Shown piece after piece: positions 31,590-43,076 of a DNA stretch of 64,000 nucleotides. The translations under genes were made by a program, and so were the position numbers. The number at the start of each line of letters is the position of its first letter. Position 1 is the first letter of the stretch. The notes beneath the pieces are model-generated. The model saw only the letters and a program-made list of their open reading frames with translations. It was not told where the DNA came from and searched no databases. The stretch is from Azorinus chamasolen (lineage: Eukaryota > Mollusca > Bivalvia > Cardiida > Solecurtidae). The stretch covers positions 42,239,552 through 42,303,551 of the forward strand of contig OY755252.1 of the NCBI GenBank assembly GCA_963576725.1, read 5' to 3'.

Positions 31590-31820
31590 AATTTAGCTCT
31601 TTTAGGCAGGTGACTGCTTAATGCAGGGTGAAAGTCATGCAGAAAGTTACCAAAGGAGCCTAAATGACTTTCACCCTGCATTAACCCATTCCCTCATATT
31701 GACGACTTTTGATGACTCTGTAAAAGTCACTTTGTGAAACCATTGTGGCAAATGCTCTATTTATCTTATAGACCGACCCTGATATTAATTCCAATGTCCA
31801 GTCTAGAGGGTTTTTACTGT
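31590..31820. repeat. TA-2 MITE interrupted by a TTAA-4 fragment
   Basis: TA-2 hairpin at 31601-31680, then a TTAA-4 piece (31681-31768, CCCATTCCCTCATATTGACG), then the TA-2 right end (GTCTAGAGGGTTTTTACTGTA). Confidence 0.6.
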
Positions 31821-31895
31821 ATATGAGAGTCTGTATAGAGGTTCTGCTGCATAGCATGTTCTTCCTTTGACTACTTTCACTGTATGTGTGTACAG

Positions 31896-32380
31896 GAGAG
31901 ACATCAAGCACTGGAGGAGATGGGCGTGTCTGAGGAGGCCTCTGGGATCAAGGTCCAGCACAGTCGTTACTTCTGTATATCATGTTATTTCTGTAACTGT
32001 TTTTACTCTCTGTTTATACAGGAGAGACATCAAGCACTGGAGGAGATGGGTGTGTCTGTAGAGGCCTCTGGGATCAAGGTCCAGCACAGTCGTTACTTCT
32101 GTATATCATGTTATTTCTGTAACTGTTTTTACTATCTGTTTATGCAGGAGAGACATCAAGCCCTGGAGGAGATGGGCGTGTCTGTAGAGGCCTCTGGGAT
32201 CAAGGTCCAGCACAGTCGTTACTTCTGTATATCATGTTATTCTGTAACTGTTTTTACTATCTGTTTATACAGGAGAGACATCAAGCACTGGAGGAGATGG
32301 GCGTGTCTGTAGAGGCCTCTGGGATCAAGGTCCAGCACAGTCGTTACTTCTGTATATCATGTTATTCTGTAACTGTTTTT
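31896..32380 (+). pseudogene. KIF13: KIF13 truncated exon copies 1-4 (tandem array, left part)
   Basis: Four tandem units starting at 31896, 32022, 32148 and 32273. Each has a 3' splice site (TGTTTATACAG; copy 1 TGTGTGTACAG) and the first 78 coding bases of the next exon (ERHQALEEMGVSVEASGIKV and on to YF). The exon then stops, and 47-48 bases of intron tail lead to the next acceptor. Period 126, 126, 125. No unit carries the real donor. Copy 1 has EEAS instead of VEAS and its own upstream tract, so it may mark the ancestral intron end. Copy 4 is cut in its intron tail by the Helentron-like element. Confidence 0.93.
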
Positions 32381-34583
32381 ATACCCCCACAAACAGAGTT
32401 TGAGGGGGGTATACTGGAATCAGCCTGTCGGTCGGTCGGGCGGTCGGTCGGGCGGTCGGTCGGTCTGTCTGCAAAATCTTGTACGGCGAACTCCTCCTTC
32501 AGTTTCAACCCGATTCACTTGACACTTGGCATAATTGTTAATCAGGAGTAGTAGATGTGCAAGACACAAATTTCAGGTCTCTGTGACCTTGACCTTGACC
32601 TTTGGCCTTGAAATTGGTCTTAAAATTGGCAGGCAAAAGCTTGTACTTTGAACTCCTCCTTCACATTCAACCTGATTCACTTGATACTTGGCATAAATGT
32701 TACTCAGGAGTAGTAGATGTGCAAGACACAAATTTCAGGTCTCTGTGACCTTGACATTGACCTTTGGCCTTGAAATTGGTCTTGAAATTGGAAGGCAAAA
32801 TCTTGTACGGCGAACTCCTCCTTCAGTTTCAACCCGATTCACTTGACCCTTGGCATAATTGTTAATCAGGAGTAGTAGATGTGCAGGACACAAATTTCAG
32901 GTCTCTGTGACCTTGACCTTGACCTTTGGCCTTGAAATTAGTCTTGAAATTGGCAGGCAAAAGCTTGTACTTTGAACTTCTCCTTCACATTCAACCAGAT
33001 TCACTTGATACTTGGCATAAATGTTACTCAGGTGTAGTAGATGTGCAAGACACAAATTTCAGGTCTCTGTGACCTTGACCTTGACCTTTGGCCTTGAAAT
33101 TGGTCTTGAAATTGACAGGCAAAATCTTGTACTTTGAACTCCTCCTTCACTTTCAACCTGATTCACTTGATACTTGGCATTAATGTTACTCAGGAGTAGT
33201 AGATGTGCAAGACACAAATTTCAGGTCTCTGTGACCTTGACCTTGACCTTTGGCCTTGAAATTGGTCTTGAAATTGGCAGGCAAAAGCTTGTACTTTGAA
33301 CTCCTCCTTCACATTCAACCTGATTCACTTGATACTTGGCATAAATGTTACTCAGGAGTAGTAGATGTGCAAGACACAAATTTCAGGTCTCTGTGACCTT
33401 GACCTTGACCTTTGGCCTTGGAATTGGTCTTGAAATTGGCAGTCAAAATCTTGTACTTTGAACTCCTCCTTCACTTTCAACCTGATTCACTTGATACTTG
33501 GCATTAATGTTACTCAGGAGTAGTAGATGTGCAAGACACAAATTTCAGGTCTCTGTGACCTTGACCTTGACCTTTGGCCTTGAAATTGGTCTTCAAATTG
33601 GCAGGCAAAATCTTGTACTTTGAACTGCTCCTTCAATATCAACCTGATTCACTTGATACTTGGCATAAATGTTACTCAGGAGTAGTAGATATGCAAGACA
33701 CAAATTTAAAATCTCTGTGACCTTGACCTTTGACCTTGAAATTGGTCTTAAAATTGGCAGGCAAAATCTTGTACTTTGAACTCCTCCTTCACTTTCAACC
33801 TGATTCATTTGATACTTGGCATAAATGTTACTTAGGAGTAGTAGATGTGCAAGACACAAATTTCAGGTCTCTGTGACCTTGACCTTGACCTTTGGCCTTG
33901 AAATTGGTCATGATGTTGGCAGGCAAAATCTTGTACTTTGAACTCCTCCTTCAATTTCAACCTGATTCACTTGATACTTGGCATAATTGTTTATCAGGAA
34001 TAGTAGATGTGCAAGACACAAATTTCAGGTCTCTGTGACCTTGACCTTGACAGTTGGCCTTGAAATTGGTCTTAAAATTGGCAGGCAAAATCTTGTACTT
34101 TGAACTCCTCCTTCACTATCAACCTGATTCACTTGATACTTGGCATAAATGTTACTCAGGAGTAGTAGATGTGCAAGACACAAATTTAAAATCTCTGTGA
34201 CCTTGACCTTTGGCCTTGAAATTGGTCTTAAAATTGGCAGGCAAAGTCTTGTACGGCGAACTCCTCCTTCACTTTCAACTTGATTTACTTGATTCTTGGC
34301 ATAAATGTTACTCAGGAGTAGTAGATGTGCAAGACACAAATTTCAGGTCTCTGTGACCTTGACCTTGACCTTTGGCCTTGAAATTGGCAGGCAAAATTTA
34401 GTACTTTGAACTCCTCCTTCTATTTCAACCTGATTCACTTGATACTTGGCATAAATTACAGAATTTTCTCTATTTGAACTTTGGGTATTTTTGTTATTCG
34501 GTCCTGTTACATGTTCAAAACTTGGATTTGCAATCAAGGCTGCCATGTGGGGGTATTCATCACCTTTAGTGATAGTTCTAGTT
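32381..34583 (+). mobile_element. Helentron/pearl-like element with ~12 core repeats, inside the exon array
   Basis: Starts ATACCCCCACA with a terminal hairpin to GGGGGGTAT, then a (GTCG)n microsatellite (32427-32467). About twelve 160-165 bp core repeats follow (ACTCCTCCTTCA ... GTAGTAGATGTGCAAGACAC ... TGACCTTGACC). The 3' inverse TGTGGGGGTAT precedes a small ATCAC/GTGAT hairpin and CTAGTT. Flanks rejoin as GTTTTT-ACTATC, the intact array sequence, so insertion was between T residues without obvious duplication. Long minus-strand ORFs inside are by-products of the repeats. Confidence 0.85.
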
Positions 34584-34600
34584 ACTATCTGTTTATACAG

Positions 34601-34975
34601 GAGAGACATCAAGCACTGGAGGAGATGGGCGTGTCTGTAGAGGCCTCTGGGATCAAGGTCCAGCACAGTCGTTACTTCTGTATATCATGTTATTCTGTAA
34701 CTGTTTTTACTATCTGTTTATACAGGAGAGACATCAAGCACTGGAGGAGATGGGCGTGTCTGTAGAGGCCTCTGGGATCAAGGTCCAGCACAGTCGTTAC
34801 TTCTGTATATCATGTTATTCTGTAACTGTTTTTACTATCTGTTTATACAGGAGAGACATCAAGCACTGGAGGAGATGGGCGTGTCTGTAGAGGCCTCTGG
34901 GATCGAGGTCCAGCATAGTCATTACTTCTGTATATCATGTTATTCTGTAACTGTTTTTACTATCTGTTTATACAG
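34601..34975 (+). pseudogene. KIF13: KIF13 truncated exon copies 5-7 (tandem array, right part)
   Basis: Three 125-bp units starting at 34601, 34726 and 34851, nearly identical to copies 2-4. Copy 7 has three private changes (ATCGAGG, CATAGTC, ATTAC). Each keeps a full polypyrimidine tract and AG. Confidence 0.93.
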
Positions 34976-35110
34976 GAGAGACATCAAGCACTGGAGGAGA
35001 TGGGCGTGTCTGTAGAGGCCTCTGGAATCAAGGTCCAACACAGTCGTTACTTCCTCGTGAACCTCAATGCTGACCCATCTCTGAACGAACTTCTCGTTTA
35101 CTATCTCAAG
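34976..35110 (+). CDS. KIF13: KIF13-family kinesin, pre-FHA exon (functional copy 8)
   Basis: 135 bases, phase 0 both sides; acceptor TTTATACAG, donor GTAAGA. Encodes ERHQALEEMGVSVEASGIKV, then QHSRYFLVNLNADPSLNELL and VYYLK, the conserved stretch just before the FHA domain in KIF13. It is the only copy with the complete exon and a donor. The next exon (FHA domain) is not in the window, so the following intron would exceed 28 kb if the gene continues. Confidence 0.95.
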
Positions 35111-35150
35111 GTAAGAACTAGAAATCAGTTAGCAAGTAGTGGCTCATACT

Positions 35151-35382
35151 TAAACCTTCTCCTGTTGAAATTCATGTTAGAAATAATGACATCATGAAGA
35201 TTTATAATGTTAACTTTTCAAGGAAGTTTTTTGTTTGGACAAAAACTGTAGAATCAGATCTGTATCATGTCAAAAGCAAACACAGAAGACCCAGATTAGA
35301 TGGCTCCTATAGGAACCGTCTGATCCGAGTCTCTTCTGTTTGCAAATGCATGAAAAGGAGTTTATATGTGGATAAGGGTTAA
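35151..35382. repeat. TTAA-3 MITE
   Basis: Ends TATGTGGATAAGGGTTAA. Core 35274-35343 with apex GCTCCTATAGGAAC. 35420-35500 is an HP-9-like relic. Confidence 0.78.
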
Positions 35383-35525
35383 CACTTACCCTGTTGAACA
35401 TGACTTTACATACATTAATTAATTGAATTTTGCAAACAGCTTAGATCCAGTTGTGACACTGAGTTACTTGTTCTCTCATCCGGATCCTAATTATTTGACA
35501 CTTTGTGAATTGTATCATAAATGCT

Positions 35526-35725
35526 TTAACTCTTTGCACGCTAGCGGCGAAACTGTGCTTACCGATGCAAACAGTTTGGATCCAGATGAGACGCCGCATG
35601 ATGCGGCGTCTCATCAGGATCCAACCTGTTTGTCATCTAGATCATATTAGAGAAATGTTATTTTAAGAACTGAAGCAGACGACAATTGTTGCAGACGAAA
35701 AATTACTTAGCTTGCAAAGAGTTAA
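35526..35725. repeat. TTAA-7 MITE, complete
   Basis: TTAA-flanked; CTCTTTGCACGCTAGCGGC to AGCTTGCAAAGAGTTAA. Hairpin GGATCCAGATGAGACGCCGC opposite GCGGCGTCTCATCAGGATCC has the same CAGAT/CTGAT mismatch as other families despite a different stem and apex. Confidence 0.9.
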
Positions 35726-35759
35726 GGAATGGGAAGTAATAAAATGCAGCAGATCAGTC

Positions 35760-36004
35760 TTATCCTTTCCTTCATGTAAACACTTTTTCATGCCCTTGCA
35801 AATAGCGTAGATCCAAATCAGATGACTCCTGTAGGAGCCGTCTGATCAGGGTCTGACCTGTTTGCTTATGACATGATATAGATCTGATTCTACATTTGTT
35901 AAAACAAAACAATTCCCTTAAGAAATTTCATTATAAAATTTTAGCTCATTAATATTCATGGTGCCATTATTTCTTATATGCATATTGAACAGTTAAAGAG
36001 TTAA
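35760..36004. repeat. TTAA-3 MITE
   Basis: TTATCCTTTCCTTCATG to ATTGAACAGTTAAAGAGTTAA; core 35798-35865. Confidence 0.75.
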
Positions 36005-36384
36005 GCAGAGAGAGCAGGATGAGGGTTACTGGCTTGTGTAAGCATTTCTCTCCCGACTGATAGCAAGGTGGTTTTATGATCCTAGAGTAACATGAGCTTT
36101 GTTTTGGAACAGTAGATCCTGCTTTGTAGTACTATTGATCCTAAACATATTTTAGTTGTATTGATTTCATTCACAGTCTTGTAGGGAAGAAAGTCTACTT
36201 AAATTCAGAATATGAATATATGACTCTTCTATCTGTAAATATTTATGAAGCGAACCAAAGAAAGATTAATTTTCCTTTGCAGAGTATTGTTATCATAGCA
36301 AACAATGCAGATCCTGATCAGAGGGCTCCTAGCTCTACACAGTTGGCACATGCCTAATACATTTGTTTATGGCATGTAGACAGT

Positions 36385-36612
36385 TTAACCCTTTCCTTCA
36401 TAGGCTATTTTAAAACCCATCCTCCTTTAATGAACCTACCCAAAAGGAGCATTTACTAGAGAAAAGTAAAATTTTAGATTTTTGTAGTTTGAAACCATTG
36501 TTTTAATAGAGCATTTGCTCCTATAGGAACACATGCTCTATTTATCACAATGGTTTCAAGAAGTGGTTATTACAGAGGCGTAGAAAGGCGTATTAATGGA
36601 GGAAAGGGTTAA
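36385..36612. repeat. TTAA-4 MITE, complete
   Basis: CCCTTTCCTTCATAGGC to ATGGAGGAAAGGGTTAA. The left hairpin arm has a small change (TTGTTTTAATAGAGC). Shares its last TTAA with the next element. Confidence 0.88.
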
Positions 36613-36856
36613 CCCTTCTCTTGCTGAATTTTAAAATACATTTCTCCTTCTTTGCCCATGCCCTGTTGTATAATTACACATCTTCACTGTGTACAAGTAT
36701 TTCGCTGTGCAATCACTGCTGTGGAGTGCACTGGTTTGACAATCAACTTGTAAATAGTGCAGACCCTGATGAGACAGCTCCTGCAGGAGCTGTCTCATTT
36801 GGGTCTTCACTATTTACAGGTAGGTATATTGACGTGAATAGCAAGCGAATGGTTAA
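36609..36856. repeat. TTAA-5 MITE, complete
   Basis: Long arm first; core 36751-36819, apex GCTCCTGCAGGAGC. Ends AGCAAGCGAATGGTTAA. Confidence 0.92.
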
Positions 36857-36869
36857 ATGCTGTCTCTTG

Positions 36870-38050
36870 TGATGATACCTCGCAAAAAGCAAATTATTAC
36901 TAGACTGCTGACTTGGTGAAAAATCCATTTTCTCATCAGGGGAGATAATTCAGTTTTCCCTTGAGAACTTTAGGGAAACATATTTCATTGATATCTTGTT
37001 TAAATAAATCTTCAACGTGGAAATCAACAGAAGAAACAAAAACAGTATAAAAATATGTTTGGAGGAATAAACCAGAATAAATCAAAGCGTTGGAGACTCT
37101 GCAGTATTCTTTGCATGGGATCTATATGTTGAAAATCAAATTTCTGATATCGACTAAGTGCATTTTGGCATGAAATTGCGTATCGATAAGGGAAAGGGTT
37201 GACACTCTTTCCAGTGGGTAGTTAAGTTGAGGCTGACACTTCAGCTGTTTCCTGCTATGCTTATTATCAAACTGACCACTCACAGTTTATGGGCGTGATT
37301 ACCAAATCGCCTGCATAAGGTCATCCAACGCACACTTCTTTATTCATTGCGTAACTGCCATTGGGAGAAGACTTTCATTCATACTATGGTCACGTGATAT
37401 TGTCATGTGACTGATATTTGTATATTCGTGCACCCTTCTTACACATTGCTATATTTTGTTGATTTTGTTGCATATACTAAGCCAAAGCTAATGTTACGAA
37501 AAAATTTCATGTCAGAAATAGTATACCATGATTGTTTCTGGATGCCATGTTATTAAACACCTTTTATATCCATCGATTGCACGTCAATCAATTGCACTAG
37601 ACTGCTATGTGGAATGGCAGTTGTCAGGTATGTCGGTTAGGCATGGAATCGATGGTGGGATACCACCTACGTATTCATTGCATACGCAAAGAATACAAAA
37701 AGCTAGTAAATTATTGATCTCGGTCTTTCTGATCTCAAGGGAGGTAATTCAGATTTTTCACTTTTCTGTCTTGCATTGAACCAGACAAATTGAATATTGC
37801 TATTCATCAAGAATAATCTCTTGGGGTGAATAAGATGTTATAGCCTTACAGTTTAGTAATAGCCTTACAGTTTAGGTCTGCAGAAATGGTCAGATAAATT
37901 GAGTTTTATGTCTCCATAATATTTATGTTATATCGTGCTATATCATGACTAAAGGTTGTTGAAGTCACATCTCATGTATTTCAAGATAAAAATATGTAGT
38001 ACAAATTCAAAACATCGAAAGTTGAAGACTTCATCATTTGTCTCATAGAG
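36870..38050. other. Unclassified sequence
   Basis: 1.2 kb with no MITE core, exon or tandem array that I recognise; the block GATATTTGTATATTCGTG and AGCCTTACAGTTTA (duplicated at 37841-37872) are the only local features. Confidence 0.4.
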
Positions 38051-38055
38051 ACACT

Positions 38056-38312
38056 TTAACCCTTTGCTTGCTGAATTTTAAAATACATTTCTCCTTCTTT
38101 ATCCATGCCCTGTTGTATACATTGTAATTACATATGTCTTCACTGTGTACAAGTATTTCGCTGTGCAATCACTGCTGTGGAGTGCATTGGTTGCACAATC
38201 AACTTGTAAATAGTGCAGACCCTGATGAGACAGCTCCTGCAGGAGCTGTCTCATCTGGTTCTACACTATTTACAGGTGGGTATATTGATGTGAATAGCAA
38301 GCGATGGGTTAA
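38056..38312. repeat. TTAA-5 MITE, complete
   Basis: TTAA-flanked; core 38204-38273. Shares its last TTAA with the next element. Confidence 0.92.
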
Positions 38313-38752
38313 CACCTTTGCAAACAGAGTAGACACAGATCAGATAGCTCCTAGAGGAGTCTGGCTTTTATAGGAGTCATTTGATCAGAGTATGCTCTGT
38401 TTGCTTATAGAATATCTTATATCTGATTCTATATTTTTGTGGAAATACATTTAAACCCGTCTAAACTGGACGCTAAATGTGGTATAAATACTGGTCTTGG
38501 AGACAGGTTGCAGCTTAATGCAGCGTGAAATTCATGCAGAAAGCTCCTCTAGGAGGTTTCTGTGTGACTTTCACCCTGCATTAAACAGCCACCTGCCTAA
38601 AAGTATCTAAATTCTTCTCTACTTGAATTCCGGTTTAGAGGGGTTTTATTGTATATTTATTTGTTGTATATATAACAATATAAGAAAACAAGTTATAATT
38701 ATTCATAAAGTTAATGTAGCCTTTCATGAATATTCATGGAGTAAAAAGTTAA
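38309..38752. repeat. TTAA-2 MITE interrupted by a TA-2 MITE
   Basis: Short arm truncated at the shared TTAA; core at 38320-38403 has extra apex bases (CTAGAGGAGTCTGGC). Ends TTCATGGAGTAAAAAGTTAA. Confidence 0.8.
38446..38653. repeat. TA-2 MITE nested in TTAA-2
   Basis: ACCCGTCTAAACTGGACGC to GAGGGGTTTTATTGTA; hairpin with GCAGAAAGCTCCTCTAGGAG at its centre. Confidence 0.82.
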
Positions 38753-38789
38753 GGATTCGGAAGTAAGCCACTTTTCTGTCATTGGATCA

Positions 38790-38988
38790 TTAATCCTTTC
38801 CCTGTTCAATATTCATGAATATTTATTAGCTGAAGTTTTATAATGTTAATTTTTAAAGGAATTTTATTGCTTTTACAAAAGTTGTAGAATCATATCTACA
38901 TAATGGCAAACGCAAACAGAGCAGACTCTGATCTGGGTCTTCTCTGTTTGCAAATACGTGAAAATGAGTTTTTATGAAGGAAAGGTTT
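38790..38988. repeat. TTAA-3 MITE with hairpin tip deleted
   Basis: Core reads GAGCAGACTCTGATCTGGGT: the distal stem is gone. Ends TATGAAGGAAAGGTT. Confidence 0.75.
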
Positions 38989-39059
38989 ATTCCTCACTGT
39001 TCTTTTGTCCAATCTGTGATAAGATTCACAGTTTGCATGCAGATAAGGATTCAAAATGT

Positions 39060-39290
39060 TCGACTTACAGATTGGGATCAGGTTCTGCTCTTTTGGATTC
39101 AGATTATTGCATGATTACACAGTTTCTGCCATGATCAAAATTTTCTGTGGTAACAATTCATCCAAAAATATTCATAATGTCATTACATCTCGCATGAATA
39201 CTAATGATGTAAACCAATTACCACATAGGCTATTTTTAGACCCAACCTCTTTGAATAATTCTACTAAAAGGTAATTGGTTACACATCCCA
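39060..39290. repeat. Degenerate TTAA-2 right arm plus a small TTAA-4 piece
   Basis: 39060-39210 long-arm relic; 39213-39285 has CACATAGGCTATTTTTAGAC bounded by ACCAATTACC and GGTAATTGGT. Confidence 0.45.
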
Positions 39291-39371
39291 TGTTAGCGAA
39301 ATAGAGGCCATATTGGTTTTATCGTAGGCTTAATCAGTATTTATGTCATTTGTCTGTCCATTTGTAAGCCT

Positions 39372-39612
39372 TTAACCAGATGAATATTTATGTTAGAATA
39401 ATTATTGTATATACTTTAATTAGCTGAATTTGTATAATGGCATTATGATCAAGAGAATATTGTACCATGGCAGAAACTGTAGAATCATATTTATATTATT
39501 TAATAAGCAAACACAAAAGACTCTGATCAGACGGCTCCTACAGGAGTCTGCGCTGTTTGCAAAGGCATGAAAATAGGGGATGAAAAGGCATTTTTATGAA
39601 GTAGCAGGTTAA
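39372..39612. repeat. TTAA-2 MITE, part of right hairpin arm deleted
   Basis: TTAA both sides. Core CTGATCAGACGGCTCCTACA runs directly into GGAGTCTGCGCTG. Confidence 0.75.
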
Positions 39613-39619
39613 CTCAAAC

Positions 39620-40020
39620 TTTCAAATAATAATTTTCCAAGGGAGGTAAATTGTCCTACACAGAGCTGATTATGGTTTAAGATTGTCTCTCTTTATTGAA
39701 TCTATTTCGTGCCTCCTGTGATAATTCTATTATGGGATAATTCTATTATGGTAGGACAGGTCTTGATTAAAAGAAAATACAGTCTGTGATTGAACCAAAC
39801 AAGGTCAGGATGGTAAAATCAATTTTGTACCATGGCTTAGGGCAAGAATGGTACTGAAGCACTGTTTCTGTTGAAACATACATGTGTATCTTGTATTCAA
39901 TTTCAGGGCTTGATACAAAATTAGTGTAACTTCCCTCTATGTATGGACCTTTGCAAAGTGTTGATCAAGATGAAACACCAATTAGCTGGATGTCCACTTT
40001 GAGAAATGATGATTTTAGTA
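39620..40020. other. Unclassified sequence
   Basis: No repeat or exon recognised beyond a 13-base direct repeat (GATAATTCTATTATG, 39719-39750). Confidence 0.35.
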
Positions 40021-40027
40021 TTTGAAA

Positions 40028-40221
40028 TACATTTTAACCCCTCTAAACCGGAATTCTAGTAGAGAAGAATTTAGATATGTTTAGGCAGTGGGCTGCTTAC
40101 TGTAGGGTGAAAGAGGAGCTTTCTGCATGATTTTCACCATTCAATCATTTTGCTACTTCTCTACAAGACATAATTATATTTATACTAAATTTAACATCCG
40201 GTTTAGAGGGATTTTACTGCA
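40028..40221. repeat. TA-2 MITE, degenerate hairpin
   Basis: TTTTAACCCCTCTAAACCGG to GTTTAGAGGGATTTTACTG. Left hairpin arm shortened (GGTGAAAGAGGAGC). Confidence 0.72.
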
Positions 40222-40266
40222 CAGTATAACTTCTCTATCCACGTAAGGAATTGACATGGACATCTT

Positions 40267-40514
40267 TTAACCCTGGTTCCCTGTTCTATGTTTATTACAA
40301 ATTTCAATGCCTAGTATTCATTTACAAAATAGTTATAAAGAAATGTGGAAGGTGGAACATTGTAGACATTTTAGAAAGCAAAGAAACAGATCTGTCAAAT
40401 TCTATTAGCAAACAGAGCAGACCCTGATCAGACGGCTCCTCTAGGAGCTGTCTGATCTGGGTCTACTCTGTTTGCAAATGCGTGAAAACACGTTTGTATG
40501 AGGGAAAGGTTTAA
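40267..40514. repeat. TTAA-1 MITE, reverse orientation
   Basis: TTAA both sides; core 40408-40475, GCAGACCCTGATCAGACGGC opposite GTCTGATCTGGGTCTAC. Confidence 0.9.
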
Positions 40515-40625
40515 CATGCATACTTACCATAGATCAAGTGTCACCAGAGAATGGGTACACAAACATATCTAAACATGTATACCAAGATCAAGAGTCACAT
40601 GGGAAACATTGTGGTCTGTTATAAT

Positions 40626-40916
40626 TTAACCCTTTATTCCATGAACATTCATGTAAGAAACAATGACATCACGGATGTTAATTATATTATTTGTCATAAT
40701 ACAGCATCTGGCCATGGCAAAAACTGTAACTTCATATCTATATTACCGGTATATGATAAGCAAACAGAGCAGACCCTGATCAGACGGCTCTAAAATTAGA
40801 TCTATCTAATTCCATAAGCAATTGGGACAGACCCTAATTCTACATTAGTGGTCTGATCTGGGTCTAGCCTGTTTGCAAAGGAGTTAAAAGGTGTATCTAT
40901 AGAGTATGGGGGTTAA
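40626..40916. repeat. TTAA-2 MITE with internal rearrangement
   Basis: TTAA-flanked. Near the apex the sequence jumps back to a long-arm-like block (TAGATCTATCTAATTCCATA) and a second CAGACCC before the right arm. Confidence 0.75.
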
Positions 40917-41209
40917 ATGTTTAAAAATGCATCCCTACCAAGAAAAGGGGTTAATCTGGATAAATCAGATGTAACAGTGTTCAGACTGGTTCCCTCAGAC
41001 TTATTTACAAGGAAAATTGACAAGAGTCGGATATGATTCTGATGGAGTAAACCAGTCTGATTATTTGCCTGAGAAGCAGACAGTTCTAGCAATTACCTTA
41101 TAGAAAGTCAATGAAATTTCTGTTATTTGATTTGACAGGGCATATACGTCATGTCGTTCTGCATGAAACTGGATGAGAGAGGGTGATTCTAGCTTCTTTA
41201 GCTTATAAC

Positions 41210-41334
41210 CCTATAACCCATTCCCTCATATGTTTTATAGATCCACCCTCTTTGAAAAAATATACTAAAAAGGGGCATTAGTTAGAGAAAAGGAAATTTT
41301 AGAATTTTGTAGTTTTGGAACCATTGGGATAAAC
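41210..41334. repeat. TTAA-4 MITE, left half
   Basis: CCCATTCCCTCATATG start to the hairpin base GGAACCATTGGGATAA; the rest is missing. Confidence 0.65.
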
Positions 41335-42109
41335 TGATGAATATTCATGTAAGAAATAATAACCATGAATATTAATTAGCTGTTTTTAGCTCACCTGAGC
41401 CAAAGGCTCAAGGTGAGCTATTGTGACCGCCTGTCGTCCGTCGTCCGTCTGTCCGTCTGTCCGTCTGTCCGTCTGTCCGTCTGTCCGTCTGTCCGTCTGT
41501 CCGTCCGTCTGTCCGTTCACTTTTATTTCAAATGACTTCTTCTCCTAAACCACTGGGAGGATTTCAACCAAATTTCACAGAAATGTACCTTAGGATGTCC
41601 TCTATCAGTTTTGTTAAAATCATGACCCCCGGGCAAAAAATGGCCCCGCCCCACTACTTTTACAGGTTTTTTTTTTAAATCTTTAAAAATCTTCTTCTCT
41701 GAAACCACAATTTCTAGAGCTTTGATATTTGGTATATAGCATCATCTAATGGTCCTTTACCAAGTTTGTTAAAATGATGACCCCCGGGCCAAAAATGGCC
41801 CTGCCCTGGGGCTTGTAGTTTTTACATAGACTTATATAGGGAAACCTTTAAAAATCTTTTTGTCTGAAACCACATAATCTAGAGCTAAGATATTTGGTAT
41901 GAAGCATCACCTAATATACCACTACAAGGTGTGTTCAAATAATGACCCCTGGGCCATAAATGGTCTCACCCTGGGGTTTTATGCTACTTAACATCAGAAT
42001 CTGTAACACTTAAAAGGTAATTTCCTCACAGTTATTTCCCTTGTCCCATCAGCATAGCCATAAGGGACAAAGGGAGATAACTGCATTGGATTGCTAGTAT
42101 CATTCTATT

Positions 42110-42292
42110 TATAACTATTTATAATAAAATGTTGAAGGTGAATCAGTGTAGCTGTTTTAGAAGGCATAGAAACATCTATCAAATTCCATTAGCAAATAAC
42201 AGACCTTGATCCTATAGGTGCCACCTTATCTGGGTCTACTCTGTTTGCAGATGCATGAAAACAAGTTTACATGAGAGAAATTAAGGGTTAAA
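42110..42292. repeat. TTAA-1 MITE fragment inside the Helentron-like element
   Basis: Long arm plus a reduced core (CAGACCTTGATCCTATAGG) and the end TACATGAGAGAAATTAAGGG. Confidence 0.65.
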
Positions 42293-42376
42293 TAAACAAC
42301 TCCAGATCTGCAGACCAGCAGCAGGTCAAAGTTACAGCTGCTTGGCAGTAAAATCTCTCCAGGTCAATGCTGACTC

Positions 42377-42577
42377 TTAACTCTTTGCATGCTAGTGGTG
42401 AAACTGTGATTACCTATGCAAACAGTTTGGATCCAGATGAGAGGCCGCATACTGCGGCGTCTCATCAGGATCCAAACTGTTTGTCATCTTAACCATATTT
42501 TTGCCAAAAAATGAAAGTAAGTTTATTTTAAGAATTGAAGCAGATGACAATAACTTTTTGTTGCAGACGAAACATTA
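42377..42577. repeat. TTAA-7 MITE
   Basis: CTCTTTGCATGCTAGTGG start; hairpin GGATCCAGATGAGAGGCCGC opposite GCGGCGTCTCATCAGGATCC, mismatch conserved. Right end degraded. Confidence 0.85.
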
Positions 42578-43076
42578 AAGGCATTTTGACCCATTAACCC
42601 CAGTGTGTAGTGTGAGTGAGTGATGTTAAATGGTGTCTTCCAATGTCTCTCAAATTAGATGTGAGAGATATAGGAAAGTAACAATTCAGGCAATCAAGGA
42701 AAATGATCACCATCTAGACTTTTGATCTGGGTCCAAACCCAACTGATGTAAGTCATGGTAATGTTTAAGAAAACTGTGAAAACATGATTATGAAATGGCC
42801 CAACTGATATAAGTCATGGTAATTCTTAAGAAAACATGATAATGCATTGCCCCCCCCCCCCCCTTTTTCATAAAATTTGATGACAACACATTAAAAAGTT
42901 CTAAAATGTCTGAATCTTGTATGATATTAATGAAATAAACTAAGTAAATATAACTTCATTATAACAGTAGAGGTAACTCTTCTCAATTTCAATTGTTAAA
43001 AATACTAATGACCCGTTTAATTGAATTATCTTCAGATATTCACACCTAGAGCTAGAATTATTTCTAAACACCTATT

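Noticed and set aside
31884..32312. Plus-strand ORF with three ERHQALEEM repeats, as if a kinesin had an internal protein repeat
   Set aside because: It arises because the first units are spaced by 126 bases. The linking residues (CISCYFCNCFY) are translated polypyrimidine tract, and the frame is lost at copy 4.
33593..34666. Minus-strand ORFs with MCLAHLLLLSNIYAKYQ repeats
   Set aside because: They are translations of the ~163-bp core repeat of the Helentron-like element, with no conserved domain.
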